From contig CADATZ010000006.1 of the NCBI GenBank assembly GCA_902791025.1, forward strand, positions 95,692 through 159,691: DNA of 64,000 nucleotides, read 5' to 3'. This DNA comes from an uncultured Chloroflexota bacterium (GTDB taxonomy: Bacteria; Chloroflexota; Anaerolineae; Anaerolineales; Anaerolineaceae). The position numbers and the translations under genes were made by a program. The notes beneath the pieces were generated by a model. The model searched no databases, was not told where the DNA came from, and saw nothing but the letters and a program-made list of their open reading frames with translations. This document shows positions 15,839 through 24,592 of this stretch, in pieces (within the stretch, counting starts at the first letter, position 1; each line of letters starts with the position of its first letter).

Positions 15839-17002
15839 ATGAATGAGATGACGATTGAAACCATGGACATCATTGACGGTGTGCGTGCAATGCGAAAGCT
15901 GCAAATAGAAAGCGCGGCCAAATTTGGCGATAAAGACAAATACGGCTATGAGTTCGAATATTCTGATTCCTTCGGCACAGATACCCTCAAATTTCAGGAA
16001 ACGGCGATGATGCTCGAGGTTGAAGCGAATGAAACCTTCAAAATCATGCGCGAGATCAACCGTCATTCTCCGCTCTATTTCCAGATGTGCGCTCAGCTTG
16101 AAAAATTGATCAGCCAGCTGGGCAGCGTCTGCATCACCAAGGCGGTCAAGGAACAGCAGGAAAGGGATACCTACAAGCTGCTGGAACGGCTGACGATCCG
16201 GCGTCTGCGGGAAATGACCGCTTTCAATTTTAGAAAATGTTACCAGTCTTTCCTGGAAAGTCAATCTGTTCTGGTGTATAACGCCAGTGCGCTGGGATTT
16301 TCCATTCGCTGGTCGGCATTGGATAAACGCCTGCTTGCCACGGAAGAAAAAATCGAAAAGATCAAAACCGGAAAACTCAAAATTGATATTACAACTCCGC
16401 AGGAGAAGCTGGCCGATCAAGTGAAAGATCAAACTGGGACTGACGCGGATGAGCCGAAGCAGGATAAAGCTGCTGCTGAATCCGTGCCGGACTCTGCTCC
16501 GGAACCGGTAAAAAAGCCGGAAACACCCGCAGCATTTGTCTCAAAAGGCCGGGCTTTTTCCGTTGATAAATCTTCTTTCGGGAATGCCGATGTCCGGATC
16601 TCCAAAGCGGAATCTGGATCTGAAATGGATCAGACGGATGTGAACGAAGTTCAATCTGCCGCCGAAGCTGTACCGGCAGTTGACAATGCTCAGCCGGAAC
16701 ACGAAGCGGATGAAAATAATCAGCTTCCGGCAGCAGTTAAGACAGAGGAAAACAAAGCATCAGCTGAGTTCTCTGAGTTGGATGATGTTCTTTCAGAAGC
16801 CGAAAACGATGATTTCAGCGTTATAGATCCTGATGAAGTTTCCGATGATGAATCAGCGGAAGGTGATGAATACGAAACTGATGCGGAAGAAGATCTTCCA
16901 TTCGTCTCCGAAGAACTGGTTCGCAGGATGTCTGCGTTTGTCAACAGCCCTGAATTTCTAAGATTCCAACTCCCGGAATATGAATATGCGCTGCCGCCAT
17001 AA
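15839..17002 (+). CDS. Unknown protein with helical N-terminal half and acidic C-terminal half
   Basis: A 387-residue protein with no family recognised. A very strong ribosome site (AAAGGAGGT, 9 bases before ATG 15839) sets the start. Residues 1-190 are charged and helix-prone, with a well-mixed composition suggesting a folded domain (MREINRHSPLYFQMCAQLEK, RLTIRRLREMTAFNFRKCYQ). Residues 195-360 are low-complexity, rich in Glu, Asp, Ala, Ser and Pro. A short ordered motif closes the protein (EELVRRMSAFVNSPEF). No signal peptide or membrane segment is present, so it is probably cytoplasmic. The gene stands alone between repeat arrays and a MITE-like element. Confidence 0.75.
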   Translation: MNEMTIETMDIIDGVRAMRKLQIESAAKFGDKDKYGYEFEYSDSFGTDTLKFQETAMMLEVEANETFKIMREINRHSPLYFQMCAQLEKLISQLGSVCITKAVKEQQERDTYKLLERLTIRRLREMTAFNFRKCYQSFLESQSVLVYNASALGFSIRWSALDKRLLATEEKIEKIKTGKLKIDITTPQEKLADQVKDQTGTDADEPKQDKAAAESVPDSAPEPVKKPETPAAFVSKGRAFSVDKSSFGNADVRISKAESGSEMDQTDVNEVQSAAEAVPAVDNAQPEHEADENNQLPAAVKTEENKASAEFSELDDVLSEAENDDFSVIDPDEVSDDESAEGDEYETDAEEDLPFVSEELVRRMSAFVNSPEFLRFQLPEYEYALPP

Positions 17003-17028
17003 AGAAAAAGGTAACAAAGTAAATATAG

Positions 17029-17052
17029 AGCCGAAAGCGGATGTTTTCGGCT
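17029..17052 (+). terminator. Hairpin after the unknown acidic protein
   Basis: An 8-bp stem (17029-17036 with 17045-17052). No T run follows, so terminator function is uncertain. Confidence 0.5.
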
Positions 17053-17074
17053 GTATGTGGTTAAGAACAGCAAA

Positions 17075-17220
17075 GGGGTCGGACCTTCAGGTCCGTCTCC
17101 GCCATCTTGCCGGGGATGGTCTTTTAGATATACCCAAACCAATCCAAGACAAGGGATGATTCCCTTCCCTGCTTTCATCCCAGTCAAAGGCGGCAGGGAT
17201 GAAGTGTGTAGGTCCGCCCC
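17075..17220. repeat. MITE-like segment with inverted ends
   Basis: About 146 bases bounded by GGGGTCGGACC at 17075-17085 and GGTCCGCCCC at 17211-17220, which are inverted copies apart from one extra base. Inside are further hairpins: GGACC-TTCA-GGTCC, AAGGGA-TGA-TTCCCTT, and a 7-bp TCATCCC/GGGATGA pair. Its sequence is GC-richer than the flanks. No coding sequence fits. A miniature inverted-repeat element is the best reading; a structured RNA is the alternative. Confidence 0.5.
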
Positions 17221-17223
17221 CTC

Positions 17224-17252
17224 TTGACAGCTTATTTTAATTGCGATACAAT
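17224..17252 (+). promoter_or_regulatory. Strong sigma-70 type promoter
   Basis: A perfect TTGACA (17224-17229), a 17-base spacer and TACAAT (17247-17252). It starts only 4 bases after the MITE-like segment, and initiation near 17259 gives a 29-base leader before the ATG at 17288. Confidence 0.85.
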
Positions 17253-17287
17253 ATTATTAGAATATCCGTCCGAAAGGAGAAGTGCTC

Positions 17288-18583
17288 ATGATCCAGGCTG
17301 TTATCATGCCGCATCCGCCGATTGCCCGTCATCTGGTGGGCCGTGGGGAGGAAGTAAAAATTCAGAAAACGCTTGACGCTTACAAAAAAGCGTCGGAACA
17401 GATACGGGAATATGCTCCGGAAACGATCGTTATTATTTCTCCGCATAATATCTTCTTCCGCGATGCCTTTTATGTTTCTCCGGGAAAGACTTATACCGAC
17501 AGTTTGTCGCGATTCGGTGCAGGAGCGGACAGGGTCTCTGTCCCTTATGATGATGAATTGCGGGCGGAAATTGTCCGTTTGATGGAGGAAAAGAACATTC
17601 CTGCTGTCCAGGATCCGCGTTATGGGAATGAACCGGATCACGGTTCGCTGATCCCGCTGCTCTTTGTGAATGAGGTTTACGAGAATTATCGCGTGGTTCG
17701 TATCGCCCCCTCCATGCTTTCCGATGAAACGCTGATGGAAGTCGGCAGGATCATTGAACGGGCGGCTGCCCACGTAGACAGAAAAATCACCCTGATTGCC
17801 AGCGGCGACCTTTCTCACAAGCTGCTCCCGGAAGGCCCATATGGATATGTGAAGGAAGGCCCGGAATTTGACGAACGTGTTACGGAAATGATGCGCAGTG
17901 GAACCCTTTCCGCCTTCCGGGAGTTTTCTCCGGATTTCCGCGACCGCTGCGCGGAATGCGGGCTGCCGGGGTTCATTATGCTCTCCGGTGCTCTCGAAAA
18001 TTATCATATCGGCCCTGATTTTCTCTCTTATGAAGGAACTTTCGGCGTTGGTTATGCCATCTGCACCTTTGCGTGTGAGGATGCCTGTGTGCGGCTGGCA
18101 GTGGATTCGCTGGAGAAATTTATTCGTACCGGGAAGCATCTCGCCAGACCGGATGATCTTCCGGGATGGATGACATCACAGCGGGCGGGTGTTTTTGTTT
18201 CGCTCCATAAGCATGGGGAGCTGCGGGGCTGTATCGGGACCATCATGCCCTGGTCCGACTGTGTCGCGGATGAAATTATCAGCCTGGCAGTGGAAGCCGG
18301 TACCCGTGACCCGCGGTTTTATCCTGTGACGGTGGATGAGCTTCCAGAGCTGGAATACAATGTCGATGTTTTATCAGCCCCGGAAAAAGCCGATAAAGCA
18401 CAGCTTGATGCCAAACGATACGGCGTGATCGTCACTAATGGAAGACGCCGCGGTTTGCTGCTTCCTGATCTGGAAGGTGTGGATACGCCCGGACAGCAGA
18501 TTGCGATTGCGCTGCAGAAAGCGGGTATCCGTTCTGACGAGATGTATGATTTGGAGAGATTTACTGTGGAAAGGCATAAATAG
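17288..18583 (+). CDS. AmmeMemoRadiSam-system fusion: LigB-like (MEMO1) domain plus AMMECR1 domain
   Basis: A 431-residue fusion. Residues 1-255 are a class III extradiol dioxygenase/MEMO1-like domain with the metal-site blocks MPHPP, SPHNIFF, EPDHGSLIPL and SGDLSHKL. Residues 265-431 are an AMMECR1 domain with the hallmark LRGCIGT. In many genomes these two proteins and a radical SAM protein form the three-part AmmeMemoRadiSam set, whose chemistry is poorly known. Here parts A and B are one chain, and the radical SAM partner is not in the window. AAGGAGA lies 7 bases before the ATG; a GTG two codons earlier is ignored. Confidence 0.9.
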   Translation: MIQAVIMPHPPIARHLVGRGEEVKIQKTLDAYKKASEQIREYAPETIVIISPHNIFFRDAFYVSPGKTYTDSLSRFGAGADRVSVPYDDELRAEIVRLMEEKNIPAVQDPRYGNEPDHGSLIPLLFVNEVYENYRVVRIAPSMLSDETLMEVGRIIERAAAHVDRKITLIASGDLSHKLLPEGPYGYVKEGPEFDERVTEMMRSGTLSAFREFSPDFRDRCAECGLPGFIMLSGALENYHIGPDFLSYEGTFGVGYAICTFACEDACVRLAVDSLEKFIRTGKHLARPDDLPGWMTSQRAGVFVSLHKHGELRGCIGTIMPWSDCVADEIISLAVEAGTRDPRFYPVTVDELPELEYNVDVLSAPEKADKAQLDAKRYGVIVTNGRRRGLLLPDLEGVDTPGQQIAIALQKAGIRSDEMYDLERFTVERHK

Positions 18584-18613
18584 TAGTAAATGGTGAGGAA
18601 GAAGGATGTTTTT

Positions 18614-19327
18614 ATGAAAAAGTTTTATATTCTTGTATTATTGTTTGTGATAATGATTTCAACAGCAGTTCAGGCGGAGACAAGCTTTGATGAGCAAATC
18701 AACCTGATTGCATCCAATGCTGATTTGTGGAAACAAGATGTCGAATACGGTGTCTGGGGGTACGTTATAACAGATCTTGACCACAATGGGCAATTGGAAA
18801 TTCTCTCCTGCTCTGTTCAGGGTACAGGCTTTTATTCCTACATCAAGGCTTATGAGGTCAATAAAGATGGCACGGAGTTGAATGATCTTATGAAAGAACT
18901 GACGTACAGAACCGATTCTTCGCCCGACATTATGGTTTCTTCGGTTCCCGTCTACTTTGATAAGGAATCTAACCGGTACTATTATATTTTTGACGATATG
19001 ATCCGCAGCGGTATGGCTGAATATTATGAGAACAAGCGGGCTGTTTCTGTGGTTGACGATCTTTGGAAAGAAATTATGCTGGCTGATAAAGCCACCATTT
19101 ATACAGATGCTGATCATGCGAAAGTCACATGCAGCGATGGAAATGGAAATGAGATCAGTGAAGCTCGGTATGCTGAGATTGCTGACATTGTGTTCAGCAA
19201 TCTGGAATCCGGGGAAGCCTGCTTCAATTGGACCACAACCGACAATGATGAATTCTCGTCTTTGACAGTACCGCAGTTGATTGAAAATCTGAAATCTGCT
19301 GCACAAGACCAATGCCGGACATATTGA
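18614..19327 (+). CDS. Secreted protein of unknown function
   Basis: A 237-residue protein with a signal peptide (MKKFYILVLLFVIMISTAVQ, then AE). The start at 18614 is chosen for that peptide and the AAGGA upstream; an in-frame GTG or ATG earlier would spoil it. The motif VITDLDHNGQLEIL resembles calcium-binding or FG-GAP-like loops common in secreted proteins of gut bacteria. No catalytic motif is seen. It begins 30 bases after the AMMECR1 fusion and may be co-transcribed. Confidence 0.7.
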   Translation: MKKFYILVLLFVIMISTAVQAETSFDEQINLIASNADLWKQDVEYGVWGYVITDLDHNGQLEILSCSVQGTGFYSYIKAYEVNKDGTELNDLMKELTYRTDSSPDIMVSSVPVYFDKESNRYYYIFDDMIRSGMAEYYENKRAVSVVDDLWKEIMLADKATIYTDADHAKVTCSDGNGNEISEARYAEIADIVFSNLESGEACFNWTTTDNDEFSSLTVPQLIENLKSAAQDQCRTY

Positions 19328-19337
19328 CAGTTTTGAA

Positions 19338-20879
19338 TTATCTTATCTCAAAAACCCATGGACCGCTGATTTGGGAGTCAAGCAGCTTTTCAATTTTCTG
19401 CATGGCTTCCTCTTGAGTCCATTTGGTGCTGTCGTATGACTGAATAGAAAGGACATAATCCTTCGGACCGCGAATGGTTTCACTTGAGATATCGTCTGAG
19501 CAGGTAAGGGTGACGCCCAACGCCTGAGCAGCGGCATTTGTTTCAAAACGGTGCAAAATGTTTTTGCATGGGCTTCCTTCGCGGGGATTGGCGAACAAAC
19601 TCCGTACTGTAATGATCAGTGGGGCGTAATGATCCAGGTCCAGTGCTGTGACGTCATAGCTCAGCGTCCCGCATATCCGTCCATTATGTTCGGCGGTTGC
19701 CGGAGTCATTCCGCCCGGAGTCAGGGTATTCGCCATGATTTCGCCCTCACCGGATTTGGCGTTAGCCGGAATTACCATCCATTCGCCGTCATCCACAGCC
19801 GTAAAGCAAAGCCCAACCTGAAGGATGTCGTTTACGCCCCTTTCAGTCCATATCCCTATCCGGCGTGATTCGGGGACTGTGACGAAATCCATTGAGACGA
19901 TATCCATGGTGATGCCGTTTACCGTCACGGAATCCATCGCTTTATCCTCCGGCATCGGAAGCCTGGCTTCCGGGTGGACAAATTCTATGATCTGCTTCGG
20001 AAAGTCATCTTTGGCGGACAAACCTTCACTCCAAGTCTGAAGATTTCCGGCTTGGTCATAATAGCTCAGTTCAAAGCTGGTATTTTGTGCCCATATGCTC
20101 AGGTTCACCATTGAAAGAAAGCCTTCCGGCAGAGAAAGCTCAAACTGATCCCGCCGGGTGAAATGGGCTTCATCGGAGACAATCAGATTCATGAGGTTTT
20201 TATCCGGGTCTTTTTGTTTATCATTTACCCATAGTCTTTCTTCCATGGACTCATCGTTCAGCCGTGTGCTTTTGGTGATCAAATGCAGGTAAAGCTTGTC
20301 AAAGATCACAGCACTGCGTCCCAGCCAGATGTTTGCATCACTGCCGAATGTATGGATACCATGCTCATCAACTGTCGGACCGGTATAGCGGCTTTCTTCC
20401 GGATTGTGAAACACAAAGGACCAATTGTATCCGTCAAATGGAATAATACAGGTCTTTGATCTGCCATCACTGAAGGTAAAGAAAAGACCGTCAAAAGAGA
20501 TCCGAATGCTCTCCCATTTTGCCTTTTCGGACAGTTGCGGAATGCTAAAGGTAATGGTTTCGGATATTGCGTATGATTTGGTTTTGCTTTCACCGGACTG
20601 ATTCACATTATCGGAAGTTTCTGTTATCAGCTCAAACTGCAAAAGTCCATTTGAAATCTGAAGATTATTCAGTGATATTCTGAGATCATCTGTATCTGAG
20701 GAAAGAAACTCCGTTTCGGCAGCTATATCGTCCGGTTGAACAGCTTTAGCAAGAACAGCCCCTAATTGTTTGTCGCCGACAACGAACCAATCGGGACCTC
20801 CCTCCTGTGCGGACGCATGAAAAACAATCGCAAAGAAACTAACGATAAAGGAAAGAATCAGAGGAGAAAACCTTCTCAT
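19338..20879 (-). CDS. Secreted protein, paralogue A of a tandem pair
   Basis: A 513-residue exported protein of unknown function. The start at 20879 is set by the signal peptide (MRRFSPLILSFIVSFFAIVF, then HASAQ). It lies one base after the stop of the PIN toxin gene, so it is translationally coupled to the toxin or lacks its own ribosome site. It shares ordered motifs with the protein at 21606-22607: R-I/V-SFDGL, the block VFHNP..SRY, GIHTFG, WVND, WAQ and a final FP..I/L..FV. A C-terminal extension of about 180 residues after the shared part is unique to this copy. No known domain was recognised. Confidence 0.8.
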   Translation of the reverse strand: MRRFSPLILSFIVSFFAIVFHASAQEGGPDWFVVGDKQLGAVLAKAVQPDDIAAETEFLSSDTDDLRISLNNLQISNGLLQFELITETSDNVNQSGESKTKSYAISETITFSIPQLSEKAKWESIRISFDGLFFTFSDGRSKTCIIPFDGYNWSFVFHNPEESRYTGPTVDEHGIHTFGSDANIWLGRSAVIFDKLYLHLITKSTRLNDESMEERLWVNDKQKDPDKNLMNLIVSDEAHFTRRDQFELSLPEGFLSMVNLSIWAQNTSFELSYYDQAGNLQTWSEGLSAKDDFPKQIIEFVHPEARLPMPEDKAMDSVTVNGITMDIVSMDFVTVPESRRIGIWTERGVNDILQVGLCFTAVDDGEWMVIPANAKSGEGEIMANTLTPGGMTPATAEHNGRICGTLSYDVTALDLDHYAPLIITVRSLFANPREGSPCKNILHRFETNAAAQALGVTLTCSDDISSETIRGPKDYVLSIQSYDSTKWTQEEAMQKIEKLLDSQISGPWVFEIR

Positions 20880-20880
20880 T

Positions 20881-21291
20881 TTATAATATCTGAAGAAAAT
20901 CCTGAGGTAAATATACCGGAACTGAAGAGTTTCTATAATCATGTATATTTCGTGAAACGATACAATCGATTCCATTTCTGGCAGCTGTTTCGTCCATTAC
21001 TGCATCTTCATAATCACTTATTGGAGAAAGAATGGCTAATTGACAATCAAGAGCCGTTGTATCCAGAACCTGGAATAATTTAAATAAGGAAGAGAGTGCA
21101 TTTCTTGTTCTGATATCATCATGAAAATAGCGATGCATCAGGTAATAAATATCCGTAACTGATTTAGCTGTGATATATCCATTTATCTGATTTCCGGCAA
21201 CAGCCATGACTAAGTCTCTTGCATTATCATAGAAAGGAGATCTCATTTGTAAGTAATCAATGACAATACAAGTATCTACCAGAACATTCAT
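20881..21291 (-). CDS. PIN-domain toxin (VapC-like)
   Basis: A 136-residue ribonuclease-type toxin. The PIN acidic residues are visible: D6 in VLVDTCIVIDYL, D in VTDIYYL, D in ISDYEDAVM and D in GIDCIVSRNIHDY. PIN toxins cut tRNA or other RNA and are held inactive by the partner antitoxin. The gene overlaps the antitoxin stop by 4 bases (ATGA), the usual toxin-antitoxin arrangement. It also abuts secreted paralogue A downstream. Confidence 0.9.
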   Translation of the reverse strand: MNVLVDTCIVIDYLQMRSPFYDNARDLVMAVAGNQINGYITAKSVTDIYYLMHRYFHDDIRTRNALSSLFKLFQVLDTTALDCQLAILSPISDYEDAVMDETAARNGIDCIVSRNIHDYRNSSVPVYLPQDFLQIL

Positions 21292-21503
21292 ATTCTGTTC
21301 AACCTTTCTTCTCTTGCTTCTTCTAAAGTAATATCTGCCGGGATGATTCCCGCAAGAGATTCAGCAATTTTGATACGGTCTTCAAAGGGATTGGATAATT
21401 TAGCGATAATCTTGCCATTCTTTGTGATAAAAATATCCTCTGTCTCGGAAAGCTGTAAATACTTGTTGAGATTTTCTTTTAACTCGGTTGTTGTGATAGA
21501 CAT
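21288..21503 (-). CDS. Phd/YefM-type antitoxin
   Basis: A 71-residue DNA-binding antitoxin (MSITTTELKENLNKYLQLSE), with the family block IFITKNGKIIAKLSNP. The start at 21503 follows GGAGG at a good distance; the longer frame would include the ribosome site. The C-terminal tail (ADITLEEAREERLNRI) should wrap the toxin. A minus-strand TATAAT at 21526-21531 lies just upstream and is probably autoregulated. Confidence 0.9.
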   Translation of the reverse strand: MSITTTELKENLNKYLQLSETEDIFITKNGKIIAKLSNPFEDRIKIAESLAGIIPADITLEEAREERLNRI

Positions 21504-21525
21504 AAAAACCTCCACTCATACTTTA

Positions 21526-21531
21526 ATTATA
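21526..21531 (-). promoter_or_regulatory. -10 element of the Phd/PIN unit
   Basis: TATAAT on the minus strand, 23 bases before the antitoxin start. The -35 side overlaps the inverted repeat at 21550-21585. Confidence 0.55.
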
Positions 21532-21549
21532 CATGATTCGTACGATTCT

Positions 21550-21585
21550 TCTGGTGAATTTTGCGATCATACAAAATTCACCAGA
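21550..21585. terminator. Perfect 13-bp inverted repeat
   Basis: TCTGGTGAATTTT at 21550-21562 pairs with its exact complement at 21573-21585 across a 10-base loop. It lies after secreted paralogue B and before the toxin-antitoxin promoter. It may terminate the first or serve as the antitoxin operator; no long T run follows. Confidence 0.65.
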
Positions 21586-21605
21586 TAGAGAAATATAGAT
21601 GCATT

Positions 21606-22607
21606 TTATTGAACAAACTGCACGAGCTTCATCGGGAAGGATTTTTCATTGTTCAGGACTTTTGCCGAGGTGCGGGATGTTCCGGCGCAGTTCAGCTCTA
21701 TGGTGATGGATTGTGCCCATACGGCAAGTGAATCCGGCGTTATGTTGGCATCCTGATACAAAAAGTGATCGGTCTGTATAAACTGAGAATCTCCATCAAC
21801 CTCTGAGTTGCCTTCTGCGTCAAATGAAACACTGCTGCCGCCTCCGCCGCGCTGCATATCATTGACCCAGACCGCGGATTGAGAACCGTATAGATCCAGC
21901 AGACTACTTTTCCGGATAAAATCAAAGCTCATATCTTTTCCTGCATTGAATCCGGACAATTCGATGTTGATTTGATTGCCGAAGGTATGGATACCCCGTT
22001 CATCGGTTGTGGAATCAAATCCTTCATTGTTATAGCGGCTGCCCGCCGGATTGTGAAAAACATAGGACCAGCTATAGTTTTCCGGTGTTCCGAGATATCC
22101 TGAAGTCTCCCCAGCATAGGCAGCAAAAACCAGTCCGTCAAACGACACACGCAGATTGTCCCATTCAGTGCCAAGTTTTGCGTCAAAAATATCACCGTAG
22201 AAAACCAGTGTCATTGTATGCTCGTATGGCTCTCCGATCAGGTCACCGGCACCGCCGCCTCCACCACGCTGTTCACCGTTGATATAAACCGAAGCCGATG
22301 AGACGTGGTTGGAAGCAGAATGGGATGTTCCGAGGGAGAGCGTGATCACAGCCAGACCATCCGTATTATAAACATCCTTCAGGGTGATTTGAAAATCGTT
22401 GAAAGCGGAGTAAACCGGGCCGAACGCCTCCATTCCGCTCCCGTTCATAATCTTTTCATTTTCAACCGGGAAGCCACCTCCTCCGACAATCGTAACATTT
22501 TCAGGTGATGGGGCATCACCGGGCTCCTGCGCAAGAGCAGCTCCGCATATGAAGATGAGTAAACAAACAGCTGTTATCAGCGTTCGTAAAACTTGATTTG
22601 TGAACAT
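21606..22607 (-). CDS. Secreted protein, paralogue B of a tandem pair
   Basis: A 333-residue exported protein with a signal peptide (MFTNQVLRTLITAVCLLIFI, then CGAALAQ). AAGGAGG upstream fixes the start at 22607. It shares with paralogue A the blocks R-V-SFDGL, YVFHNPAGSRY, GIHTFG, WVND and WAQ. It differs by three glycine-rich insertions (VGGGGF, QRGGGGGAG, QRGGGGSS), two of them preceded by the same Gln-Arg. It stops where paralogue A continues with a C-terminal extension. No known domain was recognised. Confidence 0.8.
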   Translation of the reverse strand: MFTNQVLRTLITAVCLLIFICGAALAQEPGDAPSPENVTIVGGGGFPVENEKIMNGSGMEAFGPVYSAFNDFQITLKDVYNTDGLAVITLSLGTSHSASNHVSSASVYINGEQRGGGGGAGDLIGEPYEHTMTLVFYGDIFDAKLGTEWDNLRVSFDGLVFAAYAGETSGYLGTPENYSWSYVFHNPAGSRYNNEGFDSTTDERGIHTFGNQINIELSGFNAGKDMSFDFIRKSSLLDLYGSQSAVWVNDMQRGGGGSSVSFDAEGNSEVDGDSQFIQTDHFLYQDANITPDSLAVWAQSITIELNCAGTSRTSAKVLNNEKSFPMKLVQFVQ

Positions 22608-22720
22608 AAAAACCTCCTTCACAACCAAACAAAAAGTTATTTCTATTGATTAAACTTACGATAATCTGAATATAATTGTTTCAGGAAGGAAGAAGATCAC
22701 AACGGGTTGTGACAAAGCGC

Positions 22721-23920
22721 TTAATCTACGAACTCGATGAACGCCTGATTGGCGACCATCACTTTGTCAGGAGCCAGCAGCAGACGATTATCCGGATCCC
22801 AGCGGATCAGATTTTTTCGTTCCAAATGGCGCAGTTCCCGGCGGAAAATGGTTTTCATTTCCTCACCAAAACGATTTCGGAACCGCTCTTCTGTGATACC
22901 CTCGTGCAGCATCCGCAGCCCCAGCATCATTACGTCCTGCATCTCTACACGCTTCTCTTGTGGAATGATCTCAGCAGCAGCAGGGAAACGCTCATCGGAT
23001 GCGTTCACCATCTGAATATACCTGGCAATGTCGCCCTCATTGCGGATACGCTGCGCATTGATCCAGCCATGTGCACCGGCACCGAATCCATAATAGGGAA
23101 GGACAAACCAATATTGCTTGTTATGACGGCTCTCATGGGCTTTATCCACAGCCCAGTTGGAGATTTCGTAATGTTCGAAACGCTTGATTTGATCCTTTTG
23201 GGACAGTCCCTGCGGAACAGTCTCTGCTTTTGACGTAAGGGTTTGGGCGGCATATTCATACATGGCAACGGTCAGGTCTTCGTCAGGCAGGGTCAGCTTT
23301 CCCATTTCCAGTTGACGGTGCAGAGCGCTGCCCTCTTCCACACTCAGGGCATAGAGCGAAATGTGCTGAACATCCATCTTCATCGCGGCAGCTACAGAGC
23401 GCTGCCAGTTTTCCATCGTCTGTTCCGGATATCCATAGATCAGATCCAGGCTGACGTTCCGCAGACCGGCGCTTCTCAAAACATCCACTGCTGCCGCGGT
23501 CTGTTCGTATGTATGCCGCCTGCCCATGCGCTTTAGCTCCTTCGGAACAGCGGACTGCATCCCGAGACTGACCCGGTTAATTCCCATATCTGCCAGTGCG
23601 GCCGCATAGTCAGCCGTCACATCACAGGGATTCATCTCGAAGGTGATCTCCGCATCGGGAGTCAGCTCGAAGGTATCCTTCAAAGCCGCCATGATCCTTT
23701 GAATATCGGAAACATCCAGCCGGGAAGGCGTACCCCCGCCGAAGTAGACACTGTGCACCGGTGTATTCGCATATGGCTTTTGTCGGAGGATTTCGCTGCA
23801 AAGCGCGGTCACATAATCCGGGATCAGCCCTTCCCGTCCGGCAAACGTATTGAAATCGCAGTAAAAACACCGTGTCCGGCAGAAGGGTATGTGGATATAA
23901 ATGGAATATTTTTTGTTCAC
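22721..23920 (-). CDS. hemW: Radical SAM heme chaperone HemW
   Basis: A 399-residue radical SAM protein. C-x3-C-x2-C appears in HIPFCRTRCFYCDFN, binding the [4Fe-4S] cluster that cleaves SAM. VYFGGGTPS and the later GYPEQT block are typical of the HemN/HemW superfamily, and a HemN C-terminal domain follows. The cysteine pattern and length favour HemW, the heme trafficking protein, over true coproporphyrinogen oxidase. It is a stand-alone minus-strand gene. Confidence 0.9.
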   Translation of the reverse strand: MNKKYSIYIHIPFCRTRCFYCDFNTFAGREGLIPDYVTALCSEILRQKPYANTPVHSVYFGGGTPSRLDVSDIQRIMAALKDTFELTPDAEITFEMNPCDVTADYAAALADMGINRVSLGMQSAVPKELKRMGRRHTYEQTAAAVDVLRSAGLRNVSLDLIYGYPEQTMENWQRSVAAAMKMDVQHISLYALSVEEGSALHRQLEMGKLTLPDEDLTVAMYEYAAQTLTSKAETVPQGLSQKDQIKRFEHYEISNWAVDKAHESRHNKQYWFVLPYYGFGAGAHGWINAQRIRNEGDIARYIQMVNASDERFPAAAEIIPQEKRVEMQDVMMLGLRMLHEGITEERFRNRFGEEMKTIFRRELRHLERKNLIRWDPDNRLLLAPDKVMVANQAFIEFVD

Positions 23921-23935
23921 GATGCTATATAATAA

Positions 23936-24238
23936 TCAAAAGTCGCTTGCTGCATACCGAACCGTTACAATATGAACTTCCATGGATTCCTGAATTACTT
24001 TGTAAATAATTACATAATTCTTCACAAAAAGTTGTCTGTATTTTCGACCGGAATAGGTACCTGTTTTTCGATATGAACCTCTTTCAGGAAACTCTTCTAA
24101 ACTTAGAATTGTATTTTCAATCTGGTCGACTATTTGTAATCCCGTTCCCGGTTCCTGAAGATGAGAAGCTATATATTCGTAGATATTATCGAGATCACTG
24201 TAAACTCTTGAATACATTTTGACCGTATATTTATCCAA
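23936..24238 (-). CDS. RelE/ParE-family toxin
   Basis: A 100-residue toxin with the family pattern YSDLDNIYEYIASHL near the start, then GSYRKTGTYSGRKYRQLFVKNYVIIYKV. The conserved aromatic and basic residues suit ParE or RelE type action on gyrase or ribosome-bound mRNA; the target is not decided by sequence. It overlaps the antitoxin gene by 8 bases. Confidence 0.9.
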   Translation of the reverse strand: MDKYTVKMYSRVYSDLDNIYEYIASHLQEPGTGLQIVDQIENTILSLEEFPERGSYRKTGTYSGRKYRQLFVKNYVIIYKVIQESMEVHIVTVRYAASDF

Positions 24239-24494
24239 AATGTTTTCTCCTCAATGTATTCAGAGTTTCTCTTGCGTCAAGAAGAATCCTGTTTTCCTGA
24301 AATTCCTTTTCAGCTTCCTGAATAGCAAGATCCGTTTGCACGGTTTCTATCAGCTCATCGTAAGCTTCGATACTCATTAGAACCATATCACCATATCCAT
24401 TTTTTGTGATGAAAATAGGTTCACGTCTTTTATGACAGAGTTCTGAAATTTCGTTTGTGTTGCGTAAATCCGTTATAGGTTTGATTTGTATCAT
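24231..24494 (-). CDS. Phd/YefM-type antitoxin of the ParE/RelE pair
   Basis: An 87-residue antitoxin (MIQIKPITDLRNTNEISELC) with the family block PIFITKNGYGDMVLMSIEAY and a long helical C-terminus. GAAGGAG precedes ATG 24494. An extended -10 (TGCTATAAT) lies at 24523-24528 on the same strand. It is divergent from the LysM gene. Confidence 0.9.
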   Translation of the reverse strand: MIQIKPITDLRNTNEISELCHKRREPIFITKNGYGDMVLMSIEAYDELIETVQTDLAIQEAEKEFQENRILLDARETLNTLRRKHFG

Positions 24495-24522
24495 TTGTTT
24501 TACTCCTTCGTTTTTGTACATA

Positions 24523-24528
24523 ATTATA
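24523..24528 (-). promoter_or_regulatory. -10 element of the ParE/RelE antitoxin
   Basis: TATAAT preceded by TGC on the minus strand (extended -10 type), 29 bases before the antitoxin start. Confidence 0.6.
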
Positions 24529-24592
24529 GCAGAAATATATACATTAAACATTCACACACAGTTATGTAAAATCACAGCAGTTCTATATGACA

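Noticed and set aside
22721..23920. Oxygen-independent coproporphyrinogen oxidase HemN
   Set aside because: The C-x3-C-x2-C pattern and 399-residue length fit HemW; no other heme biosynthesis gene is nearby.
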